NCBI GenBank assembly: GCA_965195225.1
Contig: CBDAFL010000237.1
Span: 24,869 to 88,868, forward strand
Direction of reading: 5' to 3'
Length of the DNA stretch: 64,000 nucleotides
From: JAHIKV01 sp965195225
Lineage (GTDB): Bacteria; Planctomycetota; Planctomycetia; Pirellulales; Thermoguttaceae
Part shown: positions 54,081-62,800 of the stretch, one piece after another
Numbering within the stretch: the stretch's first letter is position 1
How the letters are laid out: every line of letters starts with the position of its first letter
Translations under genes and position numbers: made by a program
Notes under the pieces: generated by a model
Databases searched by the model: none
Seen by the model: only the letters and a program-made list of their open reading frames with translations
Told to the model about the DNA's origin: nothing

Positions 54081-54445
54081 GATGAAGACTCCTGATTGGG
54101 GATTGAATATCGGTTGATCGCAAAGGGTGGAAATTACAACTTGGCAGGAATGGGTATTATATCATAGAGGATCGAACGGAACAATCATTCGGTTTTCAAG
54201 GGGGCGTAAATTGAAACAATCCCCGGGTGAATACGGATATTTCAATTTCAAAACTCGTTCTAACACCGCGGGTGGCCGCAGGAATATCTGTTTAGCGGCC
54301 GTCGGCACGACGGCCCCTGTTTTGCCGCAAACCGCCGGGGCCGGCGGCTGCTAAACGGTATTGCACCCCAACTTGACGGATTGGGGCACTTTGCCGTAGC
54401 ATAATGGGTCGGAACACAACCTTACCCCTCTGTGGCGGCGGAGGC
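54081..54445. other. intergenic stretch with AT-rich part, repeat and proC promoter copy
   Basis: 54125-54285 is unusually AT-rich for this window and holds no gene. A palindromic element (54290-54356) follows, then the first half of a 184-base direct repeat (from 54363) containing the proC promoter region. Confidence 0.6.
54290..54356. repeat. palindromic element (hutUH type)
   Basis: Begins GTTTAGCGGCCGTCGGCACG and ends CCGGCGGCTGCTAAAC. Same family as 34657-34718, with an extra inner loop. Confidence 0.85.
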
Positions 54446-54546
54446 ATGATCGACCAGCGGATCGGATTCATCGGCGCCGGACAAATGGCCGTGGCACTGG
54501 CTCGGGGATTTTTGCGGGCCGAACTTACCACGGCCGACCGCCTGCT
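54363..54546 (+). repeat. 184-base direct repeat, copy A (proC promoter and 5' end)
   Basis: Identical to 56293-56476 at 182 of 184 positions; the two differences are G/A. It spans the TTGACG promoter-like box, the start of proC and 34 codons. Confidence 0.95.
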
Positions 54547-54622
54547 TATCTTTTTCACGGGGGTATTCTATAATCCGCTCGTGCCGTTCAACTCATTTCT
54601 CCGACAATTGTCGGTGGTCTAA
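54446..54622 (+). pseudogene. proC: truncated proC copy
   Basis: Starts like ProC (MIDQRIGFIGAGQMAVALARG, RAELTTADRLL) and then runs into unrelated residues (IFFTGVFYNPLVPF) and stops. Only the first 34 codons are proC. The copy would be expressed from the duplicated promoter but cannot make enzyme. Confidence 0.85.
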
Positions 54623-54647
54623 CGGCGAGCCTTTTCATAAGGGAAAA

Positions 54648-56156
54648 ATGATGTTCAACCGGACGGAAGTGTTGCAGTTGAATTTCTGCGGTTTGTTTGC
54701 CGGCGCTTTGCTGGCACTGGCAGTTGGCGGATGTTCCGACGGTTACACGCCCTCCGGGCCGGATACGCCGCAGGCCGCCGACTCTTCATCCGCGTCCGAG
54801 TCGGACTCGCGGGCCGAGGGGACTTCCAAGCTTCCTCAAGCGCTTCCCGACGCGGAAACGGGGATTCCCGCCTGGGTCGGTAAGGATAAGGACGAGCCGT
54901 TCGACGTGAAGCGATTTCTGGAGAGCCGCGCGGCCCCGGCCGACAACGCGGCCCCGTTGTACTTCGCCGCCCTGGCCGAAGTTTCCACTGAAATGTATCT
55001 TCCCGAACCGTTGCCCGACTGGCCGTGGGAAAAGGAGAAAATGCCCAAGCAAGTGCGCGAGTTGAGCGATGCAATTTTGGAGATCGGCTATTCCGAAAAA
55101 CTCTTGTCGGGATCGGTTCCCCTCTCGGAGATTGAAGCGGTGTTGGCCAAGGCGAAGCCCGCGCTTGAGAAACTCGATGAGGCGCAACAGAAGCCCCGTT
55201 GCGCGTTCATAAACCGCCTTCGCATCGACTCGCTCCTGCCGAATGTCATGGGGGCGCGTACATTCGCCCGTCTGGGGTGCATCCAGCTTTACCATGCACG
55301 TCTGACGGGTAATTTCGACGAGGCCGAACAAGCGGTGCGGCGCATGCTCCGTTTCTCGCGCGATCTGCGGCCGCGAGGTGTAATGCTTACCCAAATGGTG
55401 GCCTGGACTATCGATGGCATTGTTCTTTCCGCCGTTGCCGATTTTACGCTCACTCAGTCGGGATTGGACGTAAAAGACTGCGATCGACTATTGGCTCTGC
55501 TCGTGGAACATGAGCGGGAAGCCGTTCCTTCCGTTGAGGAGGGAATTAAGACGGATTACGTAATGCTTCGCAATTCAATGGATGCTATGCAACAGGGGCG
55601 CATTACTCCACAGTATTTCGCTCAAATGATGGCGGTTGAGGGTGACCAGAAACCCGCCGACATCGAGAAACGACTCGATCAGGTAAATTGGCAAGCGGAA
55701 GTGACTGCCTTAAATGCAGCCTTTGCCGAGGCACTAACTCTGGCGGCCGTGCCTTACCATCAGACACGAGCAGATTCCATGAAGGAGAGATTCGCCCCGA
55801 TATTGAACGCACCAGATGTTTTTTTGGCCTCCATGCTCGTGCCGTCGGTCAATGCAATATCCGAAGGAGCAGCCAGAAGCCAGACCAAGTTGGCCGGCAC
55901 TCAATGTCTAATTGCCGTGCGCCGCTACGAGTTGCAGCACAACAAACTCCCTCCCGACCTTGCCACGGCCACAAGTGAGGCTGGACTCAAGAAGGCGCCG
56001 ACCGATCCCTTTTCCGGCCAGCCGATGAGATACAAGGTGATCGACGGGAAGCCGGTCGTCTATTCGGTCGGCAGAGATCGCAAGGACGACGGCGGCGAGG
56101 TCGATTGGAAATACGGACAGCAGCCGGGCGATTATATCTTCCGCATCCGTGAATAG
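54648..56156 (+). CDS. predicted lipoprotein of unknown function
   Basis: 502 residues. A lipobox (LAVGGC) after a hydrophobic signal is followed by an acidic Ser-rich linker. The helical body is without known motifs (RCAFINRLRIDSLLPN, RTFARLGCIQLYHARLTGNF). The end LIAVRRYELQHNKLPPDL, DPFSGQPMRYKVIDGKPVVYSVGRD resembles the C-terminal part of planctomycetal type II pseudopilin-like proteins. The gene lies exactly between two copies of the proC 5' end, as if inserted. Confidence 0.75.
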   Translation: MMFNRTEVLQLNFCGLFAGALLALAVGGCSDGYTPSGPDTPQAADSSSASESDSRAEGTSKLPQALPDAETGIPAWVGKDKDEPFDVKRFLESRAAPADNAAPLYFAALAEVSTEMYLPEPLPDWPWEKEKMPKQVRELSDAILEIGYSEKLLSGSVPLSEIEAVLAKAKPALEKLDEAQQKPRCAFINRLRIDSLLPNVMGARTFARLGCIQLYHARLTGNFDEAEQAVRRMLRFSRDLRPRGVMLTQMVAWTIDGIVLSAVADFTLTQSGLDVKDCDRLLALLVEHEREAVPSVEEGIKTDYVMLRNSMDAMQQGRITPQYFAQMMAVEGDQKPADIEKRLDQVNWQAEVTALNAAFAEALTLAAVPYHQTRADSMKERFAPILNAPDVFLASMLVPSVNAISEGAARSQTKLAGTQCLIAVRRYELQHNKLPPDLATATSEAGLKKAPTDPFSGQPMRYKVIDGKPVVYSVGRDRKDDGGEVDWKYGQQPGDYIFRIRE

Positions 56157-56292
56157 GCGCGTGGAAGGTTAGCGGAACCATCGTCTTTCACTGCTGCGTT
56201 CCTATTTGTCGCGTTGTCACGCCCGTTTAGGGCGTCCTCCATGTTGCCCGGAAACATCGAGGAGGCCCGTGAACGGCCCGACAATTACAATA

Positions 56293-56476
56293 GCACCCCA
56301 ACTTGACGGATTGGGGCACTTTGCCGTAGCATAATGGGTCGGAACACAACCTTACCCCTCTGTGGCGGCGGAGGCATGATCGACCAGCAGATCGGATTCA
56401 TCGGCGCCGGACAAATGGCCGTGGCACTGGCTCAGGGATTTTTGCGGGCCGAACTTACCACGGCCGACCGCCTGCT
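56293..56476 (+). repeat. 184-base direct repeat, copy B (intact proC 5' end)
   Basis: Matches copy A at 54363-54546 with an offset of 1930 bases. This copy continues into the full proC gene. Upstream (56157-56290) is a short CGCCCGTTTAGGGCG-type repeat. Confidence 0.95.
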
Positions 56477-57191
56477 GGCCTCGGACATCGACGGGCAGGC
56501 ACGCCGGCGGTTCGCCCAAGCCACCTCCGCGCCGACGACCGACGACAACGCCCTGGTCGCCGACCGATCGGACGTGATCTTTCTGGCGGTCAAGCCGCAA
56601 CGGATGGCGGAAGTGGCCGAGGAGCTTCGCGGAAAAATCGCCGACGACCGGCTGCTCGTTTCCATCGCGGCGGGCATCCGGCTGACGTCGCTGGCCCGGT
56701 GGTTCGGCGACCAGTCGCGGCTGGTCCGCGTGATGCCGAACAATCCATGCTTGGTAGGACACGGGGCCTCGGCCTATTGCCTCGGTCGGCGCGCCACGGC
56801 CGAGGACGGCGAGTTGGTCGGCCGGCTGTTGGACGCGTTGGGTTCGGCCTGGTTGCTGGAGGAAAAACTGATGGACGCCGCGACCGGTCTGTCCGGTTCC
56901 GGGCCGGCGTTCGTATACCGGATGATCGAAACGCTCGGCGCCGCCGGCGCGCGGTTGGGACTGCCGCCGGACGTTGCCGCGTCGATGGCCGCGCAAACCG
57001 TCCGCGGCGCGGCCGAGATGGTATTGGCCACGGGCCTGCCACCCGACGAACTGGTCGATTGCGTGGCAAGCCCCGGCGGAACGACCGTCGCCGGATTGCA
57101 GGAGTTGGAATCGGGCGGCTTTCGGGAGACACTGGTCTCCGCCGTCGAAGCCGCCGTGCGGCGGTCGATGGAGTTGGGGGCAAGCGATTAG
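56376..57191 (+). CDS. proC: pyrroline-5-carboxylate reductase
   Basis: Last step of proline synthesis: NAD(P)H-dependent reduction of pyrroline-5-carboxylate. 271 residues, standard. IGFIGAGQMAVALAQG is the dinucleotide loop; FLAVKPQRMAEV, RVMPNNPCLVGHGASAYC, ATGLSGSGPAFVYRMIETL and DELVDCVASPGGTTVAGLQEL are family blocks. The ATG at 56376 is used, although the GGAGG before it is very close. Confidence 0.96.
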   Translation: MIDQQIGFIGAGQMAVALAQGFLRAELTTADRLLASDIDGQARRRFAQATSAPTTDDNALVADRSDVIFLAVKPQRMAEVAEELRGKIADDRLLVSIAAGIRLTSLARWFGDQSRLVRVMPNNPCLVGHGASAYCLGRRATAEDGELVGRLLDALGSAWLLEEKLMDAATGLSGSGPAFVYRMIETLGAAGARLGLPPDVAASMAAQTVRGAAEMVLATGLPPDELVDCVASPGGTTVAGLQELESGGFRETLVSAVEAAVRRSMELGASD

Positions 57192-57238
57192 TTTTATTAT
57201 TGTAATGTCGAGAAGCAATAAATCGGAGCATGGAAACC

Positions 57239-57454
57239 ATGTCGGTATTCTGTTTGGTGGACGAAAAACACGTGCCCGTATATCGCATCCTCTGGGTTTC
57301 GGACCTGCCGCACTTCTGCGGCGAAGCCGAATGCCATCGGGAAGGAGATTATGAAGTCCGTTTGGACGACGGCGAATCGGTCTGGGGGAACCGCGATGAG
57401 CGGGACGCCGTGTTGGAGGCAATCGAATCCTGGCAAGGAGGATCGGCCCTTTGA
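57239..57454 (+). CDS. small conserved protein of unknown function
   Basis: 71 residues: VFCLVDEKHVPVYRILWVSD, LPHFCGEAECHREGDYEVRL and GESVWGNRDERDAVLEAIE. Acidic, with two Cys-His-like pairs (HFCGEAECH). GGAG lies ten bases before ATG 57239; ATG 57230 is the alternative. Codon use fits the neighbours. No family was recognised. Confidence 0.55.
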   Translation: MSVFCLVDEKHVPVYRILWVSDLPHFCGEAECHREGDYEVRLDDGESVWGNRDERDAVLEAIESWQGGSAL

Positions 57455-57458
57455 ACCA

Positions 57459-57550
57459 AGCGTGGCAGTGCAACTGCCACGCTAACATTGGGCGGCGGCG
57501 CAACCGCCCGCCCCAACGCGCCACTACCCACTACCCACTACCCACTACCC
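57459..57550. repeat. palindromes and 7-mer array
   Basis: AGCGTGGCAGT-GCA-ACTGCCACGCT (57459-57483) is a perfect hairpin. GGGCGG...CCGCCC follows, then four tandem copies of CCACTAC (57523-57549) that end 13 bases before the next start codon. Confidence 0.85.
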
Positions 57551-57562
57551 GGTCCGCCAGCC

Positions 57563-58057
57563 ATGTCGATGTTCGAGGACAGCAATTACCGTTGGCGCGA
57601 AACTTTTTTCGTGCTCTTCGACGCGAAGAAGCGGCCGACGCTCGACGGCGTCGCCAAGACCATCACGGCGCTGAACGAGCGGTTCGAGCTGACCAACCGC
57701 AGCAACGACGACCGCGGAATGATCGACTCGCTGACGGTCGTCTCGGCCGACGATTTCGCGGCCTTGGATATCTGCTACATCGGCGGCGAGGAAGTGCTCG
57801 AACAGGGGGCGGCGCTGGTCGAAGACATGAAAAAACTAGACGCCGGATGCAAACCCCCAGTCCCTTGGGGGCAAATCCAGCGCTACGACGGCCGCTTCGA
57901 TGTGCTACACTTTGAACGGGTTGCCGAGGACGCCGACGACGACTCGGAAGATGAGATGCTCGATCCCAGCACGCTGCTGGTGGTGCTGGAGGCGCTGGCC
58001 CAACTCACCGACGGAGTGGCCATCGACCCCCAGGCGGGAACTTTTTTGACGGATTGA
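57563..58057 (+). CDS. conserved protein of unknown function
   Basis: 164 residues: MFEDSNYRWRETFFVLFDAK, RPTLDGVAKTITALNERFEL, VVSADDFAALDICYIGGEEV and RFDVLHFERV, then an acidic stretch and SDPSTLLVV-like (LDPSTLLVVLEALAQLTDG). Compact alpha/beta character. ATG 57563 starts the recognisable part; sequence before it is a repeat. It heads the run that leads to efpL and the WXG100-like genes. No known domain. Confidence 0.75.
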   Translation: MSMFEDSNYRWRETFFVLFDAKKRPTLDGVAKTITALNERFELTNRSNDDRGMIDSLTVVSADDFAALDICYIGGEEVLEQGAALVEDMKKLDAGCKPPVPWGQIQRYDGRFDVLHFERVAEDADDDSEDEMLDPSTLLVVLEALAQLTDGVAIDPQAGTFLTD

Positions 58058-58064
58058 TATGCCA

Positions 58065-58140
58065 TGTAGGGTGCGTGAAACGCACCTTGATTCGACGACA
58101 CACATTTACAGGAGACGCGGTGCGTTTTACGCACCCTACA
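58065..58140. repeat. palindromic element ending at the efpL start
   Basis: Arms 58065-58086 (TGTAGGGTGCGTGAAACGCACC) and 58119-58140 pair with one mismatch. The element ends one base before the efpL start codon and leaves no ribosome site. Confidence 0.9.
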
Positions 58141-58141
58141 G

Positions 58142-58705
58142 ATGATTGCAAAAGACGTTAAACGAGGCCGCATCGTGAACTTCAACGGGACGCCTTGCAT
58201 TATCGAGACGATCAACGTGCAAAGCCCCTCGGCCCGCGGCGCGGCCACCTTATACAAATATCGGGCAAGAAACCTGATCACCAAACAGAAGGTGGACATC
58301 TCGCTCCGCGGCGGCGAGTCGATCGACGAGGCCGATTTCCAACGGCGGCCGGTGAAGTTCATGTACTCCGATCCAGACGCGATGCACTTCCTCGACGACG
58401 AGAACTACGAACAATACTCGCTCCACCGCGACGAACTGGCCGAAGAGATGAAATACCTCACCGAGGATCTCGAAGGCGTACAGGCGCTGATCTACAACGA
58501 CCAGTGCGTGGGCATCCAGTTGCCGCCTACCGTGGAGTTGACGGTGGTCGGGTGCGATCCGAGCATCAAGGGCGCGTCGGCCACCTCGCGGACCAAGCCC
58601 GCCACGCTGCAAACCGGCCTGGTCGTGCAAGTACCCGAGTATCTCGCCGAGGGCGAACGGATAAAGGTCGATACCCGCACCGGCGAGTATCTGTCGAGAG
58701 CGTAA
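58142..58705 (+). CDS. efpL: elongation factor P-like protein EfpL (YeiP)
   Basis: 187 residues of the EF-P fold (three beta-barrels). The loop SPSARGAATLYKYRARNL at the position of the modified lysine of EF-P, and SIKGASATSRTKPATLQTGL and VQVPEYLAEGERI, match the EfpL/YeiP branch. It binds stalled ribosomes and promotes bond formation at proline and related motifs. Its start codon directly follows a palindromic element. Confidence 0.92.
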   Translation: MIAKDVKRGRIVNFNGTPCIIETINVQSPSARGAATLYKYRARNLITKQKVDISLRGGESIDEADFQRRPVKFMYSDPDAMHFLDDENYEQYSLHRDELAEEMKYLTEDLEGVQALIYNDQCVGIQLPPTVELTVVGCDPSIKGASATSRTKPATLQTGLVVQVPEYLAEGERIKVDTRTGEYLSRA

Positions 58706-58799
58706 AAGTCGTCAGTTATCAGTTTTCAGTTGTCTGTTGCCGCAAAGGGACGCCCGCAGCAGACAACTGAAAACTGAAAACTGAAAACTGAGAACTATC
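58706..58799. repeat. long imperfect hairpin of AACTGAAA-type repeats
   Basis: CAGTTTTCAGTTGTCTG on the left pairs with CAGACAACTGAAAACTG on the right; the right arm is lengthened by tandem AACTGAA units. It ends at the start codon of the WXG100-like gene, again without a ribosome site. Confidence 0.85.
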
Positions 58800-59072
58800 A
58801 TGCCACAAGCCATTGTCGATCCCGAGGAATTGAGGCGCTTCGCCCAAAGCCTCAAAAAGTTCAGTTCCGACGTTCAGGAGCGCGTCAAGTCGCTGAGCGG
58901 ACAGCTCGCCGTGTTGGAGCGCACCTGGCGCGACCAGGAACAAAAGAAGTTCACCGAGGAGTTCGAGCGGCAGATACAGTCGCTCGGCCGGTTCGTCGAG
59001 GTCATCGACCGGCACGTTCCATATCTGTCGCGGAAAGCGGAGATCATCGAGGAGTATTTGCAGCAGAGGTGA
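58800..59072 (+). CDS. WXG100-like protein 1
   Basis: 90 residues, all helical, two helices with a turn at TWRDQ (W43-x-D45). Phe at W+8 (WRDQEQKKF) corresponds to the aromatic position of WXG100 proteins, but Gly of W-x-G is Asp. The C-terminus EEYLQQR has no clear YxxxD/E secretion signal. It is followed by a coiled-coil gene, a second such protein and an FtsK/SpoIIIE-type ATPase. Likely substrate or structural partner of that ATPase. Confidence 0.75.
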   Translation: MPQAIVDPEELRRFAQSLKKFSSDVQERVKSLSGQLAVLERTWRDQEQKKFTEEFERQIQSLGRFVEVIDRHVPYLSRKAEIIEEYLQQR

Positions 59073-59109
59073 GCGTTGCTGTTGCGTTGTTGTTTGCCGA
59101 GGGAACGCC

Positions 59110-59661
59110 ATGACTCGATCCGCGAAGGTAACGTCGATCGACACGCTGCCGCTGGTGGCCGCGGCGTTGCAGAAGTTCCGCGGCGAGTCGGCCGTCGCGT
59201 TGGACGATCTGGAGATCGAGCTGCGCCGCATCGTCGAGTGGATCCACCACGACCGCAAGCAGTATTGGTCGAAGGAGCGCGACCGGGCCTACGAGAACTT
59301 GACTCGGGCCCGGCTCCAGCTACAGCAGGCCAGGGTCTCTCGACGGATCGGCGACCACGAGCCGGCCTGCCTCGACGAAAAGCGGGCCGTGGCCCAGGCA
59401 AAACGCCGCCTGGAGACCGCATACCAGAAGGTCGACGAGGTCCGCCGCTGGACGGTGCTGATCGACCGTGCGGTGGACGATTTTCAGCGGAGCCGCACGC
59501 AATTCGCCCTTTGGCTGGATACCGATCTGCAGCGTGCTGTCGCCGCCTTGAACCAGATGAGCGAGTCGTTGGTAAGCTATATTTCCCTGGAGGCCCCGGC
59601 CGACCCCGCTGCGCCGACCAGCGCGGCCGACAACGACAAGAAGGAAGCCCCCGGACCGTGA
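59110..59661 (+). CDS. coiled-coil protein of the WXG100/FtsK cluster
   Basis: 183 residues, almost all helical: ALDDLEIELRRIVEWIHHDR, RARLQLQQARVSRRIGD, KRRLETAYQKVDEVRRW, then an Ala/Pro/Asp-rich tail. No catalytic motif. Ribosome site GAGGGA five bases upstream. Overlaps the next gene by GTGA. Its place between the two WXG100-like genes suggests a chaperone, adaptor or long-helix substrate. Confidence 0.75.
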   Translation: MTRSAKVTSIDTLPLVAAALQKFRGESAVALDDLEIELRRIVEWIHHDRKQYWSKERDRAYENLTRARLQLQQARVSRRIGDHEPACLDEKRAVAQAKRRLETAYQKVDEVRRWTVLIDRAVDDFQRSRTQFALWLDTDLQRAVAALNQMSESLVSYISLEAPADPAAPTSAADNDKKEAPGP

Positions 59662-59885
59662 AGAACTGGGACCTGAAAACCGCCACCGGAAAAATCGAGA
59701 TGTCGCTGAAATCGCTCCGCGCGACGCTGGCGGCGGTCGATCGCCAGTGGAACGACGAGGCGTATCGCAAGTTTCAGGAGAACCACCTCTCGGCCGTCGA
59801 GCCGAACGCGCGGAGCATGATTGACGCCATTGCGAAATTGAACGACGTGTTGGTCGCCGCCGAGCGCCAGTGCGGATCCGACTAG
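59658..59885 (+). CDS. WXG100-like protein 2
   Basis: 75 residues from GTG 59658, which overlaps the preceding stop by 4 bases; the longer frame is out of phase with known features. Helix, W31-x-D33 turn (RQWNDEAYRKF, Phe at W+8), helix. The W-x-D-x4-K-F pattern is identical in spacing to protein 1, so the two probably form a heterodimer. Confidence 0.72.
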   Translation: MKNWDLKTATGKIEMSLKSLRATLAAVDRQWNDEAYRKFQENHLSAVEPNARSMIDAIAKLNDVLVAAERQCGSD

Positions 59886-59896
59886 AGGGTCTTTCG

Positions 59897-62800
59897 ATGA
59901 ACGAATCTTTCTCGCCCGACGGACCGCAACGGCTGCTTGGCGACTTGTGCCGTCTGGTGGCCGAGCGGCGAACGGCCGAGCAGGAGTCGCAGGCCGACCT
60001 CGTCTCCGAGAAGGAAGCCGCGGAGAAAGAATTCCAAGAATCCCAGCGGTCGTCGGCCGAGCGTTACCGCGCGGAGAATGCGGCGGTCGAGGCGGAATAC
60101 GCGTCGGCACGCGAGGCGGTCGAAAAGAAGCACCACGCCGAGTACGACTCGCTGGAAAAAGAGTACGAATCGGTCCGCGCCGAGACCGAGGCCCAATTCA
60201 CCGCCGACTCTCAGGCGGCGCAACAGACGTTGCAGGACTTGCACTGGGAGGCGATCGAAACCTCCGACGCCGCGCGTGGCGGATTGAATATGCCCCTGAA
60301 GGAGCTTTTGGAGGGTCTGGTATCGCGCTGGCAGGAATTGGAAGCCGTCCACCGGCAGGCGGCCGCCTTGCTCCAACACCGCGGGCACTGGGACAATCTG
60401 CCCCCCGCGTCCTCGACGGCCGTGGTCCTCGAGAAACACCCCGGGCGGCGGTTCCGCCACGCCCTGGAGAAGGCTCAATCGCAGTACCGCGACATGGCCG
60501 GACAGCGCTTGCCCGGCTGGTTTCATGGGCTATGGCCTTTGGGAATGTTTTTCCTGCTGTGGATTCTGGCCGCCATTCCAACCGGATTCCTCTTGGGATG
60601 GCTCGACTGGCGTTGGGCGCCGATTAGTTGCGCGGCGGCCGCGGTGGTCGGGGCCGTCTTTGGGGGATGGACGTATCGCGTCGCCAAGCGGCGGTCGGTC
60701 GACGGATACCTCGCCTTGCGGCAGACTTTGCTCGAGGCCGGCTTGGGACATCCGGCCGTGCTGGAAACCACCCAAGCCGATTGCCGAAAACTGGACGCCA
60801 CGATCATCGCCCGACACAAGGAACAAACCCAACAGGCCGACGGGGATTTCGCCGCCGCCAACGAAAAAATCGAGCGACGCCACGCCGACGACTTGCAGCG
60901 GGCGGAGAACACCTATCCGAAGAAACTGGCCGACTTGACCGCCTGGCGCGACAACACGCTCCGCGAGATCGAGGAAAAGTACCCTCCCCTGCTCCGCCGG
61001 ATAAAAGAAGAGTTCGCGGCCGATTCCCAGCGGCTCCGCGAGGACCACGCCCGTGCGTTGAAAGAAAGCGGGCAGCGTTTCGATCGCCGCTGGAGCGAGA
61101 TGTCCGAGCGGTGGCGCGAGGGCGTGGAACTGTTCCGCCGGTCGGCCGAGGAGTCCGACCGCGAGTCTCGCGAGGCGTTCCCCGATTGGAACGGCGAGGA
61201 TTGGGACCGCTGGGCGCCGTCGGAGGGCACCCCATCGGCGATTCCGCTGGGACGCGCCGCGGTGAAGCTGTCCGATCTGGAAGGCGGCGTGCCCGAGGAC
61301 CAGCGGCTTCGTCCCGAACGGACCGAATACAAATTGCCGATAGCCTTGCCATTCCCCCAGCGTTCGCTCTTGCTGTTGAAGGCCGACGGCGCGGGCCGGG
61401 CCGGCGCGGTCGAGCTGATGCAGAGCGCCATGTTGCGGATGCTCGGCGCCATGCCTCCGAGCAAGGTCCGCTTCACAATCATCGACCCGGTCGGGCTAGG
61501 CGAGAATTTCTCCGCCTTTATGCACCTGGCCGACTTCGACGAGCAGTTGGTGGCCAGCCGAATCTGGACCGACGCGGCGCACATCGAGCAGCGATTGGCC
61601 GACCTGACCAAGCACATGGAGAACGTCATCCAGGTGTACCTTCGCAAGGAGTTCCACTCGATCGAGGAGTACAACGCTTTTGCCGGCGAGATGGCCGAGC
61701 CGTATCGGGTGTTGGCGATTGCGAATTTCCCGGCCAATTTCTCGGAGGCGGCGTCGCAGCGGTTGAAGAGCATCGTCGCCAGCGGCGCCCGATGCGGCGT
61801 GTTCGTGATCCTCAGCGTCGACACGAAGGCCCCCCTGCCGCGCAACTTCCAGTTGCCCGACCTCGAATCCGAGGCGCTCGTGCTGTCTTGGAAAGACGGA
61901 TGTTTCACCTGGAAGCACCCCGAGTTCGGACCGCTGGCGGTGGACTTCTCGCCGCCGCCGTCGGTCGAGCGGTTCAAGCAGATAGTTCGCGCCGTGGGCA
62001 GTGCGGCGCGCGAAAGCGGCCGGGTCGAGGTGCCCTTCTCGTGCATCGTTCCCGAAGAAAACGACTGGTGGACCGCCGACGGCCGCGCGGGTATCGACGT
62101 GCCCCTGGGCCGCGCCGGGGCAATGAAACTTCAGCACCTCAGACTCGGCAGCGGAACCTCGCAGCACGTCTTGATCTCCGGCAAGACCGGATCGGGCAAG
62201 TCCACCCTGCTGCACGTGCTGATTACCAACATGGCCCTGCGCTACACGCCGGACGAGGTCGAGCTATACCTGATCGACTTCAAGAAGGGCGTCGAGTTCA
62301 AGGCCTACGCCCAGTCCGCGCTGCCGCACGCGCGGGTAGTGGCGATCGAGAGCGAGCGGGAGTTCGGCCTCAGCGTCTTGCAACGGCTGGATGCCGAGCT
62401 GCGCGACCGCGGCGACATGTTCCGCCGCCGCGGGCTGCAAGACCTGAAGGGCTACCGCGCTGCCGAACCCGACGTCCGGCTGCCGCGCATCCTGCTGGTG
62501 ATCGACGAGTTTCAGGAGCTTTTCACCGAGGACGACCGGATCGCCCAGGAGTCGGCGCTGCTGCTGGATCGGCTGGTGCGTCAGGGCCGCGCGTTCGGCA
62601 TCCACGTGATGCTCGGCTCGCAGACGCTCGGCGGGGCTTACACGCTCGCCCGCAGCACCATCGGCCAGATGGCGGTGCGAATCGCCTTGCAGTGCAGCGA
62701 GTCGGACGCACACCTGATTCTCAGCGAGGACAACACGGCCGCTCGGCTGCTGACCCGCCCCGGCGAGGCGATCTATAACGACGCCAACGGGCTGTACGAG

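Noticed and set aside
57523..57549. Tandem 7-mers as a CRISPR-like array
   Set aside because: Units are 7 bases without spacers and no cas genes are near.
59076..59657. Upstream extension of WXG100-like protein 2
   Set aside because: It is the shifted frame of the coiled-coil gene; the GTG at 59658 fits gene overlap and protein size.
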